60,111 nt of DNA from an uncultured Sterolibacterium sp. (GCA_903904605.1 CAIVDC010000090.1:1-60111); one strand, 5' to 3'. Counted from the stretch's first letter, positions 25,121 to 34,391 are shown. Notes: generated by a model not told the origin, from the letters alone. Made by a program: numbers and translations.

Positions 25121-25696
25121 ATGCCGCGCGGATGGCTGCGGAGCGGAGTCCTGCTTTTCTCCCTGGCAGGTCTGCCGCTTGCGGCCGGGGCACTGACCCA
25201 GGCGGATATTCCCGAGCCCGAGATAACGCTGATTCGGGCGATCGGTTTCATAGAAGGCCCGCGCTTCATCGCCGGCGCGTGCACCCGCGCCAATCCCGCC
25301 TCCGCGGCCGATTGGGACCGGGAGGTGGCCGAATTCGAGCAGCGCCGCGCCGGGCAGGCCGCCAAGACCCGCAAGCTTTTTGCGGAAACCTACGGCCGGG
25401 CTGTCCCTCAACGGGAGGCCTTGGCCATCCTCGCGGCGAAGGTGGAAGATCGTATCGAGCAGGAAGCCGCTGCCAAGCATCTGCCCATCGGCGTGCTGTG
25501 CCTGGTCGTCAAGCTCGTCGGCGGCAAGAAGGCTTTCGAGACGAAAGGCTTCGAGGAAACGATGAAATCCCTGGACGACTTCGAGGAAGCCGGGGAATAC
25601 GCGCGCCTGAAGGCCAGGATTGCGGTGGCGACGCCGCTGGAAAAGGCGCATTACCGGGAAGAGCTGCTGCTCTACCAGGCCAAGCCGGTGAAATGA
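25121..25696 (+). CDS. hypothetical exported protein
   Basis: A 191-residue protein with a cleavable signal peptide (RSGVLLFSLAGLPLAAGALT). The mature part is mostly predicted helix, rich in Ala, Glu, Lys and Arg, with one cysteine in the N-terminal third (GACTRAN) and another in GVLCLVVK. Segment IEGPRFIAGACTRANPASAA opens the mature domain. No known domain is seen. It lies 43 bases after the phosphatase gene and probably belongs to its transcript. A periplasmic helical protein of unknown role is the most that can be claimed. Confidence 0.6.
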   Translation: MPRGWLRSGVLLFSLAGLPLAAGALTQADIPEPEITLIRAIGFIEGPRFIAGACTRANPASAADWDREVAEFEQRRAGQAAKTRKLFAETYGRAVPQREALAILAAKVEDRIEQEAAAKHLPIGVLCLVVKLVGGKKAFETKGFEETMKSLDDFEEAGEYARLKARIAVATPLEKAHYREELLLYQAKPVK

Positions 25697-25859
25697 GTTC
25701 GCCGTTATCCGGGCTCGATTTCAGGAAGTCGCAGCGGGAAATTGTAAGGCGTTGTAAGCGGCACCGGGCACGGACATGTTTGGCTACCATCGCTTACATC
25801 TTTGCGGGCTTCGGGCGGATATTCTGGGCTCGTAGCTGAAGTTTGTCTTCCCCCCACTT

Positions 25860-25884
25860 GTCCCGCGTCAGCGGGACTTTCTTT
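25860..25884 (+). terminator. intrinsic terminator
   Basis: A perfect seven-base stem (GTCCCGC/GCGGGAC) with loop GTCA is followed by TTTCTTTCT. It lies 164 bases behind the exported-protein gene and would end the TIGR02647-phosphatase-exported-protein transcript. Confidence 0.7.
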
Positions 25885-25950
25885 CTCTCCTCATGTTTTG
25901 CGCTGCGATGTCGTTAAAGCAAACATAGACATTCAGGCAGAGAATCGATC

Positions 25951-26100
25951 ATGTGTTTCCAGGTCACGTATAAGGGGCTCAAGCAGTACGTTGGCTCGCT
26001 TTTCTACGCCACCGCCTATTTGGAGCAAACCTGGGGGTCGGTGGCGAAGGCTTACGAAATCGGCGTGAAACTGGTTCTGGTGCCGGCGGCGGGCCGCTAA
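25951..26100 (+). CDS. 49-residue hypothetical protein
   Basis: A short frame starting MCFQVTYKGLKQYVGSLFYA and ending KLVLVPAAGR. It contains a hydrophobic/aromatic first half (YVGSLFYATAYLEQTWGS) and a short basic second half; it may associate with the membrane. It sits alone between a terminator (25860-25884) and the COG2509 gene, with AGGCAGAG about nine bases upstream of the ATG. Codon choice is like that of the neighbours. I do not recognise a family. Confidence 0.45.
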   Translation: MCFQVTYKGLKQYVGSLFYATAYLEQTWGSVAKAYEIGVKLVLVPAAGR

Positions 26101-26175
26101 GCATTTGGCGTCGAGCCGATCTCTCAAGGAGATAGAATAGCCGGCTCCTGCACTGTTCCTATCGGATGGCCGCGC

Positions 26176-27807
26176 ATGTTGCGATTGACAGAAGTCAAGC
26201 TTCCTCTCGACCATCCCGAGGGCGAAATCAGGGCGGCCATACTCCGCCGCCTGAATATCGAACCGGAGGATCTGGTCGGCTATTCGATCTTTCGCCGCAG
26301 CTACGATGCCCGAAAGCTGTCGGCCATCGTATTGATCTACACCCTCGATGTCGAAGTCAGGGACGAGGCGGCGCTCGGCGCCGCGCTGAAGGGTGATCCC
26401 CGGATTCTGCCGGCGCCCGACAGTCGTTACCATTTCGTGGCGCAGGCGCCGCCTGTCCTGGAATCGCGGCCGGTGGTGATCGGCACCGGCCCGTGCGGGC
26501 TCTTTGCCGGCCTGCTCCTCGCCCAGATGGGCTTTCGCCCGATCATTCTTGAGCGCGGCAAGGCCGTGCGTGAGCGAACCCGCGATACTTTCGCGCTCTG
26601 GCGGGGCGGGCAACTCAATCCGGAATCCAATGTCCAGTTCGGCGAAGGTGGTGCCGGCACCTTTTCCGACGGCAAGCTTCACAGCCAGATCAAGGACCCG
26701 AAGCAGCGCGGGCGCAAGGTGCTCACCGAGTTCGTCAAAGCCGGCGCCCCTCCTGAAATCCTTTACGTGAGCAAGCCGCACATCGGCACTTTCAGGCTGG
26801 TGACGGTGGTGGAGAAAATGCGTGCCGCGATACTGGCGCTCGGCGGGGAAATCCGCTTCCAGGCCCGGGTCGAGGATCTCGATATCGCCGCCGGCAGGGT
26901 GCGCGGGGTGGTGCTGGCCGGTGGCGAGCATATCGCCACCGGCCATGTCGTGCTCGCCGTCGGTCACAGCGCCCGCGACACCTTCCAGATGCTCTTCGAG
27001 CGCGGTGTCGCGATCGAGGCCAAAGCCTTTTCCATCGGGCTGCGCATCGAGCATCCGCAGTCGCTGATCGACCGTTCGCGTTTCGGCAGGCATGCCGGCC
27101 ATCCGCTCCTGGGTGCCGCCGATTACAAGCTGGTGCATCACGCGCGCAACGGGCGTTCGGCTTACAGTTTCTGCATGTGCCCGGGTGGTACGGTGGTGGC
27201 CGCCGCCTCCGAGCCGGGCCGGGTCGTGACCAACGGCATGAGCCAGTATTCGCGCAACGAACGCAATGCCAACAGCGCCATTGTCGTCGGCGTTACCCCG
27301 GACGATTACCCGGGACACCCCCTGGCCGGCATTGCCTTCCAGCGGCACTGGGAGGAACTCGCCTTTGCCGCGGGCGGCGGCAGCTATGCCGCTCCGGCGC
27401 AGCGGGTCGGCGATTTTCTCAAGGGCAGGCCCTCTGTCGCGCTGGGTGCCGTCCTGCCTTCCTACACCCCGGGCGTCCATATGAGCGACCTGGCGACCTG
27501 CCTGCCCGAATACGTCGTTGCGGCGCTGGTCGAGGCGCTGCCTGCCTTCGATAAGCAGATCAAGGGATTCGCCATGGACGACGCCCTGCTGACCGGGGTC
27601 GAGACGCGCACTTCGTCGCCGATCCGCATCGTGCGCGGCGAGGATTGCCAGAGCGTGAATGTCCGCGGCTTGTTTCCCGCAGGGGAGGGTGCCGGTTACG
27701 CGGGAGGGATCCTTTCAGCGGCGGTGGATGGCATCAAGGTAGCGGAAGCCGTGGCCCTCAGCATTCAGCATGATGCCAAGGGGAGTACAATACCCGGGAA
27801 AGCTTGA
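26176..27807 (+). CDS. FAD-dependent protein (COG2509)
   Basis: A 543-residue flavoprotein of the COG2509 family. An N-terminal ferredoxin-fold-like domain (about 1-90, LTEVKLPLDHPEGEIRAAIL) precedes the dinucleotide-binding fold with the FAD motif VVIGTGPCGLFAGLLLAQMG (about residue 95). GEGGAGTFSDGKLHSQIKD and the C-terminal FPAGEGAGYAGGILSAAVDG complete the FAD site. Family members are annotated as putative dehydrogenases, with roles suggested in anaerobic redox metabolism but no proven reaction. It is followed 36 bases later by a short Ala/Gln/Pro-rich gene. Confidence 0.9.
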   Translation: MLRLTEVKLPLDHPEGEIRAAILRRLNIEPEDLVGYSIFRRSYDARKLSAIVLIYTLDVEVRDEAALGAALKGDPRILPAPDSRYHFVAQAPPVLESRPVVIGTGPCGLFAGLLLAQMGFRPIILERGKAVRERTRDTFALWRGGQLNPESNVQFGEGGAGTFSDGKLHSQIKDPKQRGRKVLTEFVKAGAPPEILYVSKPHIGTFRLVTVVEKMRAAILALGGEIRFQARVEDLDIAAGRVRGVVLAGGEHIATGHVVLAVGHSARDTFQMLFERGVAIEAKAFSIGLRIEHPQSLIDRSRFGRHAGHPLLGAADYKLVHHARNGRSAYSFCMCPGGTVVAAASEPGRVVTNGMSQYSRNERNANSAIVVGVTPDDYPGHPLAGIAFQRHWEELAFAAGGGSYAAPAQRVGDFLKGRPSVALGAVLPSYTPGVHMSDLATCLPEYVVAALVEALPAFDKQIKGFAMDDALLTGVETRTSSPIRIVRGEDCQSVNVRGLFPAGEGAGYAGGILSAAVDGIKVAEAVALSIQHDAKGSTIPGKA

Positions 27808-27843
27808 ATTTGTGAGCCTGGTGTGAGTTGAGAGGAGTCGAAC

Positions 27844-28125
27844 ATGGACGTCGCTTCCGTAGCCGTAACGCCTGGCGCAAGCCCCGGCCTCATCAGCCAA
27901 CCGGGTCAACCCGGCCAGCAGAGTCCCGCTTCTTCGGCGCGCATCGATCAGAACGATCAGGCCGCCAAGTCCCGTGCCGCCAAGACTGAACAGGCGGCTT
28001 GGCAGGCGGCCGCCAAGGATGCGCAAGCCGCTGCCGAACAAGTCAAAGCGCCCGAACCGCCACCGAAACCGGTCGTCAATACCAGCGGACAGACCATCGG
28101 CTCGCACATCAATCTCACCGCCTGA
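27844..28125 (+). CDS. Ala/Gln/Pro-rich small protein
   Basis: A 93-residue low-complexity protein: an N-terminal Ser/Gly/Pro-rich stretch, a central Ala/Lys/Gln segment (AKTEQAAWQAAAKDAQAAAE) likely to form a helix or coiled coil, and a short C-terminal block KPVVNTSGQTIGSHINLTA. That last block is the kind of conserved tail seen in small betaproteobacterial proteins of unknown function. AGAGGAG precedes the ATG by seven bases, a strong ribosome-binding site. There is no signal peptide. Confidence 0.65.
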   Translation: MDVASVAVTPGASPGLISQPGQPGQQSPASSARIDQNDQAAKSRAAKTEQAAWQAAAKDAQAAAEQVKAPEPPPKPVVNTSGQTIGSHINLTA

Positions 28126-28329
28126 CTTGCATTTCCGGCCCGTTGCGCCGGAGTCAGCCCGGCCTTCTCCGGGTCGCGCGGCGACGGTCGCAAAGGGCTC
28201 TTTCCGCCATTCCTTGTACTGAGCTTCGGTGCCTGCACCGCGCCATGGGGTAGAATTTGGTCCCGGCGACTCATTTCCGTCGGATCCGGGAAACCCGTTA
28301 TCACTGTCGATGGCAGTAGAAGGAAAGTA

Positions 28330-29589
28330 ATGAAATGTGTGGATGACTTCCGCCTGCACTTCGGCAAGAAGGAGCTGGTGCCGATCATCATCGGCGGAAT
28401 GGGCGTGGATATTTCGACGGCGGAACTGGCGCTCGAGGCTGCCCGACTGGGCGGCATCGGCCATATCTCCGATGCCATGGTGCCGACCGTTTCGGATCGC
28501 CGTTTCAGCACGCACTTCGTCAAGGAAAAGCTCAAGCTGTACAAGTACAACGTTGCCAACGCCGACAAGTCCGAAGTCCGGTTCGACCTCGGAAGACTGG
28601 CGGAGGCGACACAAAATCATGTGGGCCGGACCATGGAGGCCAAGCGCGGCGAAGGCCTGATTTTCGTGAACTGCATGGAAAAGCTCACCATGAACGCGCC
28701 GCGCGAGACCCTGCGCGTACGCCTCACCGCCGCGCTAGATGCCGGTATAGACGGCATCACGCTCTCTGCGGGTCTGCATCTGGGTTCTTTCGGGCTGATC
28801 GAGGATCATCCGCGTTTCCGCGATGCCAAGCTCGGCATCATCGTCTCGTCCCTGCGCGCGCTGCAGATCTTCCTGCGCAAGATTGCCAAGCTCAAGCGAC
28901 TGCCCGATTTCGTCGTCGTCGAAGGGCCGCTCGCCGGCGGCCACTTGGGCTTCGGCATGGACTGGTCGCATTTCGACCTCGCCACGATCATGGCCGAGAT
29001 TCGGGAGTACCTGAAGACCGAGAAATTGAATATACCGCTCATCGCCGCAGGCGGCATCTTCACCGGCAGCGACGCTGTTTCCTTCCTCGAGAACGGCTGC
29101 GCGGCGGTACAGGTGGCGACACGCTTCACCGTGGCCGAAGAGTGCGGCTTGCCGCCCGCGGTGCAGCAGGAATACTTCAAGGCGAGCGAGGGTGACATCG
29201 AGGTCAACACCATTTCTCCGACCGGCTATCCGATGCGCATGCTGAAAAACAGTCCGGCGATTGGTTCGGGCATCCGGCCAAACTGCGAGGCTTTCGGCTA
29301 CCTGCTCGACGGTTCGGGCAATTGCGCCTACGTTACGGCCTACAACCGTGAGTTGCTGGCCCATCCGAAGACCAAGCACGGGGTCGCGAAATTCTCGGTG
29401 AAGGACAAGACCTGCCTATGCACCCACATGCGCAATTTCGACTGCTGGACCTGCGGACATTACACCTATCGGCTCAAGGACACGACGCGACGCTTGGCCG
29501 ACGGCAGTTATCAGGTCCTCACCGCGGAGCATGTGTTCCACGACTACCAGTTCAGCATCGACCAGAAGATCGCCTTGCCGGCTATTTAG
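28330..29589 (+). CDS. nitronate monooxygenase-family protein
   Basis: A 419-residue FMN-dependent TIM-barrel protein of the nitronate monooxygenase/2-nitropropane dioxygenase family. The N-terminal barrel begins with IIIGGMGVDISTAELALEAA; the FMN/phosphate-binding parts are VVVEGPLAGGHLGFG, IPLIAAGGIFTGSDAV and GCAAVQVATRFT. A C-terminal extension of about 50 residues carries a cysteine cluster (CLCTHMRNFDCWTCGH) not found in the minimal enzyme, suggesting a metal site. This longer form is known from bacteria but its reaction is not defined. It is transcribed alone; AGGAAAG precedes the ATG. Confidence 0.85.
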   Translation: MKCVDDFRLHFGKKELVPIIIGGMGVDISTAELALEAARLGGIGHISDAMVPTVSDRRFSTHFVKEKLKLYKYNVANADKSEVRFDLGRLAEATQNHVGRTMEAKRGEGLIFVNCMEKLTMNAPRETLRVRLTAALDAGIDGITLSAGLHLGSFGLIEDHPRFRDAKLGIIVSSLRALQIFLRKIAKLKRLPDFVVVEGPLAGGHLGFGMDWSHFDLATIMAEIREYLKTEKLNIPLIAAGGIFTGSDAVSFLENGCAAVQVATRFTVAEECGLPPAVQQEYFKASEGDIEVNTISPTGYPMRMLKNSPAIGSGIRPNCEAFGYLLDGSGNCAYVTAYNRELLAHPKTKHGVAKFSVKDKTCLCTHMRNFDCWTCGHYTYRLKDTTRRLADGSYQVLTAEHVFHDYQFSIDQKIALPAI

Positions 29590-29628
29590 TCCTGGCCCGC
29601 TCAGGCAGGCGGGCTTCGCAGGCCGCCC

Positions 29629-30645
29629 TCACCACCGCTCGCGCTCGCTCACGATCTTGAGGAAGGCATAGTAGATCGGCGCCAGGATCAAGCCCGGGAG
29701 GCCGAAAGCCGCTTCCATGACCAGCATCGCCGCGAGCAGCTCCCAGGCATGCGCATGGATGCGCCGGCCGACGATGCGCGCGTTGAGGAAGTATTCGAAC
29801 TTGTGGATGAGCGTCAGGAAGGCCAGCGACACCAGCGCCAGGTCGGGGGAATGGGCCAGGCTCAAGATCACGATGACCAGGTTCGAGATCAGATTGCCGA
29901 CGATCGGCAGCAAACCGGCGATGAAGGTCAGCGCGACCAGGGTTTTCGCCAGCGGCAGGTGAATGCCGAAAGCCGGAAGGCCGGCCATCAGGTAGACGCC
30001 GGTGATGGTGGCGTTGATCGCGGCGATCCGGGCCTGTGCGAAGACGATCTGGCGAAAGGCGTGGTCGAAGTCGCCGGCATGCCCGGCCAGCGCTTCGAGC
30101 AGCGGGCCGCGCCTGCCATGCGCGTCCGTTTCGCGCAGCGCCAGCAGGGCCCCGATGACCATGCCGAGCAGGGAATGGACCAGGCCGCGCATGCTTTCCT
30201 TGCCGAACAGTTGGAGTTCTCCGGCATGCTCGCGCAGCCATGCGGCGGCCGCAGCTTGCAGCGCCGTCGAGTCGGCCGGCAGGGCGGCGTCGATCCATTC
30301 GGGCAGCCGGGAGCGCGAAGACTCGAGCACTTCCGCCATTTTTTGCATCAGGGCCGAAAGGCTGCCGGCATCGCCGTGGAAGAAGGCCAGCATGCCGACG
30401 ACCAGCAGGGCGGCGGCGGCGACGAGGCTGATGGCGAGCAGCGCCAGCACCGCCAGCCGCGCGTCCTGGGTGGACAGGTGCCGTTCGAGATGCGGCGCCA
30501 GCTTGCGCACCAGGGCATGGATCAGCAGGCCGCTGAGCAGGGCGGACAGCAGGTGCAGGCTGATTGCCGCCAGGGGCGCCGCCAGCGCAATAGCCAAGGC
30601 CAGGCGGCGGGGGAGGCGGGCGGTATCGGGCATGGTCTTGAGCAT
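29629..30645 (-). CDS. AI-2E-family (PerM-like) transporter
   Basis: An integral membrane protein of about 338 residues. Paired hydrophobic segments occur at each end with a long soluble segment between (SALMQKMAEVLESSRSRLPE), the layout of the PerM/YdiK family. The characteristic KFEYFLNARIVGRRIHAHAW and GLPGLILAPIYYAFLK near the C-terminus are present. The start is uncertain: ATG at 30645 or 30633, with no clear Shine-Dalgarno sequence. Members export small molecules or act as sodium/proton antiporters; the substrate is unknown. It converges on the nitronate monooxygenase gene. Confidence 0.83.
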   Translation of the reverse strand: MLKTMPDTARLPRRLALAIALAAPLAAISLHLLSALLSGLLIHALVRKLAPHLERHLSTQDARLAVLALLAISLVAAAALLVVGMLAFFHGDAGSLSALMQKMAEVLESSRSRLPEWIDAALPADSTALQAAAAAWLREHAGELQLFGKESMRGLVHSLLGMVIGALLALRETDAHGRRGPLLEALAGHAGDFDHAFRQIVFAQARIAAINATITGVYLMAGLPAFGIHLPLAKTLVALTFIAGLLPIVGNLISNLVIVILSLAHSPDLALVSLAFLTLIHKFEYFLNARIVGRRIHAHAWELLAAMLVMEAAFGLPGLILAPIYYAFLKIVSERERW

Positions 30646-30808
30646 GGCGGCGATTGTGCACCAAGCAGGATGATGGCGCCAGCCGGCCCGGAACAACTTC
30701 GACTATCGGCGGACCGACAAGCCGGCCTACAATGCCGGTCGGAGTACGTCGCGAGGTTCCGGCGCGCGCCCGTCTCCCGACCATTGCCGCTGTAAATTCG
30801 AGATCAAG

Positions 30809-32077
30809 ATGAACATATTTTCCAAGCTCTATTACAAGTTCCGCAAGTACTGGAAAGCCGTCCAGCTTTATCTGGTCATTGCCGGACCGGGCCTGGTGGT
30901 CATGGTCGCCGACAACGATGCGGGCGGGATCACGACTTACGCGGCGACCGGCGCGAAATACGGCTACAACCTGATCTGGTTCCTGTTGATCCTGATTCCG
31001 GTCGCCTACTACGTGCAGGAGATGACCGTACGTCTCGGCGTCGTCACCAAGCGCGGCCATGCCGAAGCGATTTTCGACGGCTTCGGGGCGTTCTGGGGCT
31101 GGTTTTCGCTCATCGATCTGATGATCCTGGACTGGCTGACCCTGGTCACCGAGTTCATCGGCATGACCGCGGCCTTGCACATCTTCGGCGTGCCGCCGTG
31201 GGTCACCGTGGTGGGCGTCGTGGCGCTGATGGGCATGATCGTGCTCAACGGCCGTTACTGGACCTGGGAAAAGATCGCGCTGCTGTTCTGCGCCCTGAAC
31301 CTGATCTACATCCCGAGTGCGTTCATGGTCCACCCCGCGGTCTCGGCCGTCCTTGAGGATGGGCTGGTGCCGAATTTCCCCGGCGGCTTCAACGCCGAAC
31401 TGTTCTTCTTTCTGATGGCCAACATCGGCACGACCATCGCACCCTGGATGCTGTTCTTCCAGCAAAGCGCCGTGGTCGACAAGGGCATGCTGGAAAAGGA
31501 CATTCCCTGGGGCAAGTTCGATACCTTCCTGGGCGCGACCTTGACCGTGGTGGTCGCCATCTTCATTGTCATCGTCACCGGAACGGTGCTGAAGGGCGTG
31601 GACATCGACAGCGCATCGCAGGCCGCCGAGCTATTGATAAAGACCGATCACTATGTCGGCACCTTCATGGCCATCGGGCTTTTCGACGCCGGCCTGCTCG
31701 GCGCCATTTGCATCTCGCTGGCCAGTTCATGGGCCTTCGGCGAAATCTTCGGCTGGGCGCATTCCCTCAACCAGAAGATCAGGGAGGCGCGCTGGTTCTA
31801 TGCCAGCTATTTCTTCACCCTGATCACGGCGGGTCTGGTGGTGCTGATTCCGGGCGCGCCGCTGGTCCTGATCACCCTGTTTGTCCAGGTCGTGGCGGTC
31901 ACCCTGCTGCCCGCTGCCCTGGTGTTCCTGATCCTGCTGCTCAATGACAAGAAGCACATGGGCGAATACTGCAACACCCTGACCGAGAATCTGATCGGCG
32001 GCCTGATCGTCGCCGCCATCGTGGTTCTATCCACGCTGTATGGGATCAGCGTCATCTTCCCGACGATGTTTCAGTGA
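30809..32077 (+). CDS. NRAMP-related (probably magnesium) transporter
   Basis: A 422-residue protein with about eleven membrane helices. The NRAMP helix-1 motif DPGN reads D35-N-D-A-G39 (VADNDAGGITTYAATGAKYG), and in helix 6 the metal-sulfur methionine of MPH is replaced by Ala211-Pro212 (GTTIAPWMLFF). Loss of that methionine is the mark of NRAMP-related magnesium transporters, which prefer hard ions. The neighbours fit: a small membrane protein and a PRC-barrel/MgtE_N/CBS protein follow at 16 and 50 bases, so the three form one operon. I infer Mg2+ (possibly Mn2+) uptake across the inner membrane. Confidence 0.85.
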   Translation: MNIFSKLYYKFRKYWKAVQLYLVIAGPGLVVMVADNDAGGITTYAATGAKYGYNLIWFLLILIPVAYYVQEMTVRLGVVTKRGHAEAIFDGFGAFWGWFSLIDLMILDWLTLVTEFIGMTAALHIFGVPPWVTVVGVVALMGMIVLNGRYWTWEKIALLFCALNLIYIPSAFMVHPAVSAVLEDGLVPNFPGGFNAELFFFLMANIGTTIAPWMLFFQQSAVVDKGMLEKDIPWGKFDTFLGATLTVVVAIFIVIVTGTVLKGVDIDSASQAAELLIKTDHYVGTFMAIGLFDAGLLGAICISLASSWAFGEIFGWAHSLNQKIREARWFYASYFFTLITAGLVVLIPGAPLVLITLFVQVVAVTLLPAALVFLILLLNDKKHMGEYCNTLTENLIGGLIVAAIVVLSTLYGISVIFPTMFQ

Positions 32078-32092
32078 GCTGAGGAAAGCGAA

Positions 32093-32266
32093 ATGCTATC
32101 GAGCTTCTATCGCCTGGTCCGGAAGGTCCGGGAAATCAACCACCGCTACAGCGAGCCGCATATCGAGATGTCGCGCGGTGTCAGGATCTCCCTGATGGCG
32201 CTGCGGATCTATCTGCTGGTCCTGGTCGGACTGATCGTCTACAAATTCATCTTGATCCTGAACTAG
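32093..32266 (+). CDS. 57-residue membrane protein in Mg-transport operon
   Basis: A short gene whose ATG follows GAGGAAAG by four bases. The product is a basic N-terminal helix (SSFYRLVRKVREINHRYSEP) and one C-terminal membrane segment (ISLMALRIYLLVLVGLIVYK). It sits exactly between the NRAMP-related transporter and the MgtE_N/CBS gene with short spacers, so it is translated with them. I recognise no family, but its placement and single-pass topology suggest an accessory subunit or regulator of the transporter. Confidence 0.7.
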   Translation: MLSSFYRLVRKVREINHRYSEPHIEMSRGVRISLMALRIYLLVLVGLIVYKFILILN

Positions 32267-32315
32267 GGCGTTCGCACACGCCGCCCGATCGAGAACAAGC
32301 CCCAAGGAACAGGCC

Positions 32316-33563
32316 ATGGCTGCCATACTGGAACACAAGTTCTTTCTCAGTGAAATCATCGGCCGTAGGGTCTATCTGAAATCCGAACGCGTCGGCCGCT
32401 TGGCCGACCTCGTCATCGTCGAAACGGGGAAGCTGCCCGAAGTCACCCATTTTATCGTCAGCCGCCCGTTCGGCTATCCTTCCCTGCTCCTGCCCTGGGA
32501 CAAGCTGACCCTGATTTCAAATACGGAAATCGTCTTCGACCTGGCGGCTTCCGTCGAGTACGAACGCATCCCTGCCGAAGGATCGATCCTGCTGCGGGCG
32601 CACATCCTCGACAAGAAGATCCTCGACATGGACGACCACGAAGTGGAAGTCGTCTATGACGTCAAGCTGGTCTTCCAGAGCGGCAAGCTGTACGTCAGCG
32701 AAGTGGACTTCAGCAGGCATCGCCTGCTCCGTCGCATGGGACTGAAGAAGCTGGCCAACTGGATGGCCGCACATTCCGAAGAAGCCACGGTCTCCTGGAT
32801 GTATGTCCAGACGCTGCCGGAACACCTCGGCACCTTCAAGGGCCATGTAAAACTCAACGTCCTGAAGGAGAACATCCGCGACATCCATCCGGTCGATCTG
32901 GCGGATATCCTGGAAGAGCTCGATGGCGACCAGCGCATGGCGGTTTTCAACGAACTCGAACCGGAGCACGCCTCGGACACGCTCGAGGAGGTCGAGCCCA
33001 GGGTCCAGCGCGAAATGATCACGGCGATGAAGAAGGAGCGTGCCGCTCAGCTCATCAACGACATGAGTCCGGCCCAGGCCGCCGACATCCTGGCCATCCT
33101 GCCGACCGCCGAGGCCGATGAAATCCTCAAGCTGATCGACAAGGAAAGCTCGACCCAGGTGCAGCGCATCATCGAGCAGCACGATGAGAACATCCTGCTT
33201 TTCGTGACCCAGAAGTTCATGAAGATGCCTGCAACGATGCCGGCCAAGGACGTCATGATCAACTTTCGCGATCTGGCGCGCGACATGGACGTGATCCTTT
33301 ATGTATACGTGACGGAAGCGGACGATACCCTGCGCGGTGTCGTCGATCTACGCGAACTGCTCGCCGCCGAGCCTCAGCACACCTTGGGCGACATCATGAG
33401 CGAAAACGTGATCACGCTGAATCCGGATGAAACCCTGTCCGATGCCGTCGACATGTTCGACCGCTACAGTTTCCGTGCGCTGCCGGTCACGGACAGCCGG
33501 GAGCGCCTGATAGGCGTCGTCTCCTACCACGACATCAAGGGCATCAAGCCGCGTCTCGACTAG
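32316..33563 (+). CDS. PRC-barrel / MgtE_N / CBS soluble regulator
   Basis: A 415-residue soluble protein. Residues about 10-70 look like a PRC-barrel (LSEIIGRRVYLKSERVGRLA), 190-290 are an MgtE N-terminal helical domain (HPVDLADILEELDGDQRMAV and ADILAILPTAEADEILKLID), and 290-415 are a CBS pair (MSENVITLNPDETLSDAVDM). The transmembrane pore of MgtE is missing, so it cannot be a channel itself. In related genomes these modules are linked to NRAMP-related transporters; here it is separate but in the same operon. It probably senses Mg2+ or nucleotides and gates the transporter. Confidence 0.85.
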   Translation: MAAILEHKFFLSEIIGRRVYLKSERVGRLADLVIVETGKLPEVTHFIVSRPFGYPSLLLPWDKLTLISNTEIVFDLAASVEYERIPAEGSILLRAHILDKKILDMDDHEVEVVYDVKLVFQSGKLYVSEVDFSRHRLLRRMGLKKLANWMAAHSEEATVSWMYVQTLPEHLGTFKGHVKLNVLKENIRDIHPVDLADILEELDGDQRMAVFNELEPEHASDTLEEVEPRVQREMITAMKKERAAQLINDMSPAQAADILAILPTAEADEILKLIDKESSTQVQRIIEQHDENILLFVTQKFMKMPATMPAKDVMINFRDLARDMDVILYVYVTEADDTLRGVVDLRELLAAEPQHTLGDIMSENVITLNPDETLSDAVDMFDRYSFRALPVTDSRERLIGVVSYHDIKGIKPRLD

Positions 33564-34366
33564 CGCAGCTTGACCGAGGCGCCCAGGCGTTTCGACAGGA
33601 TGCGGGAGAATTCCAGCACGGCGCCGATGGCGGGATGTTCGCGGTGCCCGTCATCGGGCCGCTTCAGGGTGCTGACCGCCACCGCCGCGATGGCGTAGCT
33701 GCCCGACGAGTCGAAAACCGGCGCGCCGATGCAGAACATTCCTTCCTGCACTTCCTCGTCGTCGATCGCATAACCTTTCTGGCGCACGCCATGAAGATCC
33801 GCGAGCAGCGTCTTCAGCGTTTTGTGGCTCCTGGGCGTCAATTGGCGCAAGGGCGTGCCGCGGTAGAGGGCGCGGATCTGCTCGTCGGGCAGCGTCGACA
33901 GCAGCGACTTGCCGGTGGCCGTGCAGCTGGCCGGCAGGCGCATGCCGATGCGGTAGGTGACGCCGAGCGGCAATTTGCCGTTGCGCCAGGCGATATAGAC
34001 CACGTCGCAGCCATCCCGCACCGCCAGCACCACGCCCTCGCCGGGCAGCATCGCGAGCGCATCCCAGGTGAGGGCGAACTCCTTGGTCAGATCGATGTTG
34101 GCCAGGTAGGCGTGGGCGAGATCGACGAGGTGCGTGCCCAGCTGATAGGAACCGTTGGCCGCCCGCTGGGCGAGTCCGGTCCGGGTGAGCGAGCTGACCA
34201 GCGCCAGAACGCTGCTCTTGGGCAGTCGGAGACTGTGGGTGAGCTCGGCGAGGGTCATCGGCTCCCTCGCCCCTGCGAGCAGATCGAGGATCTGCACGGC
34301 CTTGATCACCGAAGGCACTGTGCCCTTGGGCAGGGTCTGGTCGATCGTGGCGCCGGGAGTTGACAT
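33560..34366 (-). CDS. IclR-family transcriptional regulator
   Basis: A 268-residue regulator starting MSTPGATIDQTLPKG at 34366. The N-terminal winged helix spans about 25-75 (AVQILDLLAGAREPMTLAEL, then SLRLPKSSVLALVSSL), followed by the IclR effector-binding domain with AWRNGKLPLGVTYRIGMRLP, TATGKSLLSTLP and IDDEEVQEGMFCIGAPVFD. It diverges from the semialdehyde dehydrogenase gene and probably controls it, perhaps with the ABC transporter operon, in response to a pathway intermediate. Its stop codon overlaps that of the CBS gene by four bases (CTAG), tail to tail. Confidence 0.92.
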   Translation of the reverse strand: MSTPGATIDQTLPKGTVPSVIKAVQILDLLAGAREPMTLAELTHSLRLPKSSVLALVSSLTRTGLAQRAANGSYQLGTHLVDLAHAYLANIDLTKEFALTWDALAMLPGEGVVLAVRDGCDVVYIAWRNGKLPLGVTYRIGMRLPASCTATGKSLLSTLPDEQIRALYRGTPLRQLTPRSHKTLKTLLADLHGVRQKGYAIDDEEVQEGMFCIGAPVFDSSGSYAIAAVAVSTLKRPDDGHREHPAIGAVLEFSRILSKRLGASVKLR

Positions 34367-34391
34367 CGCTTCGATGGAGGACGTATTGTAC

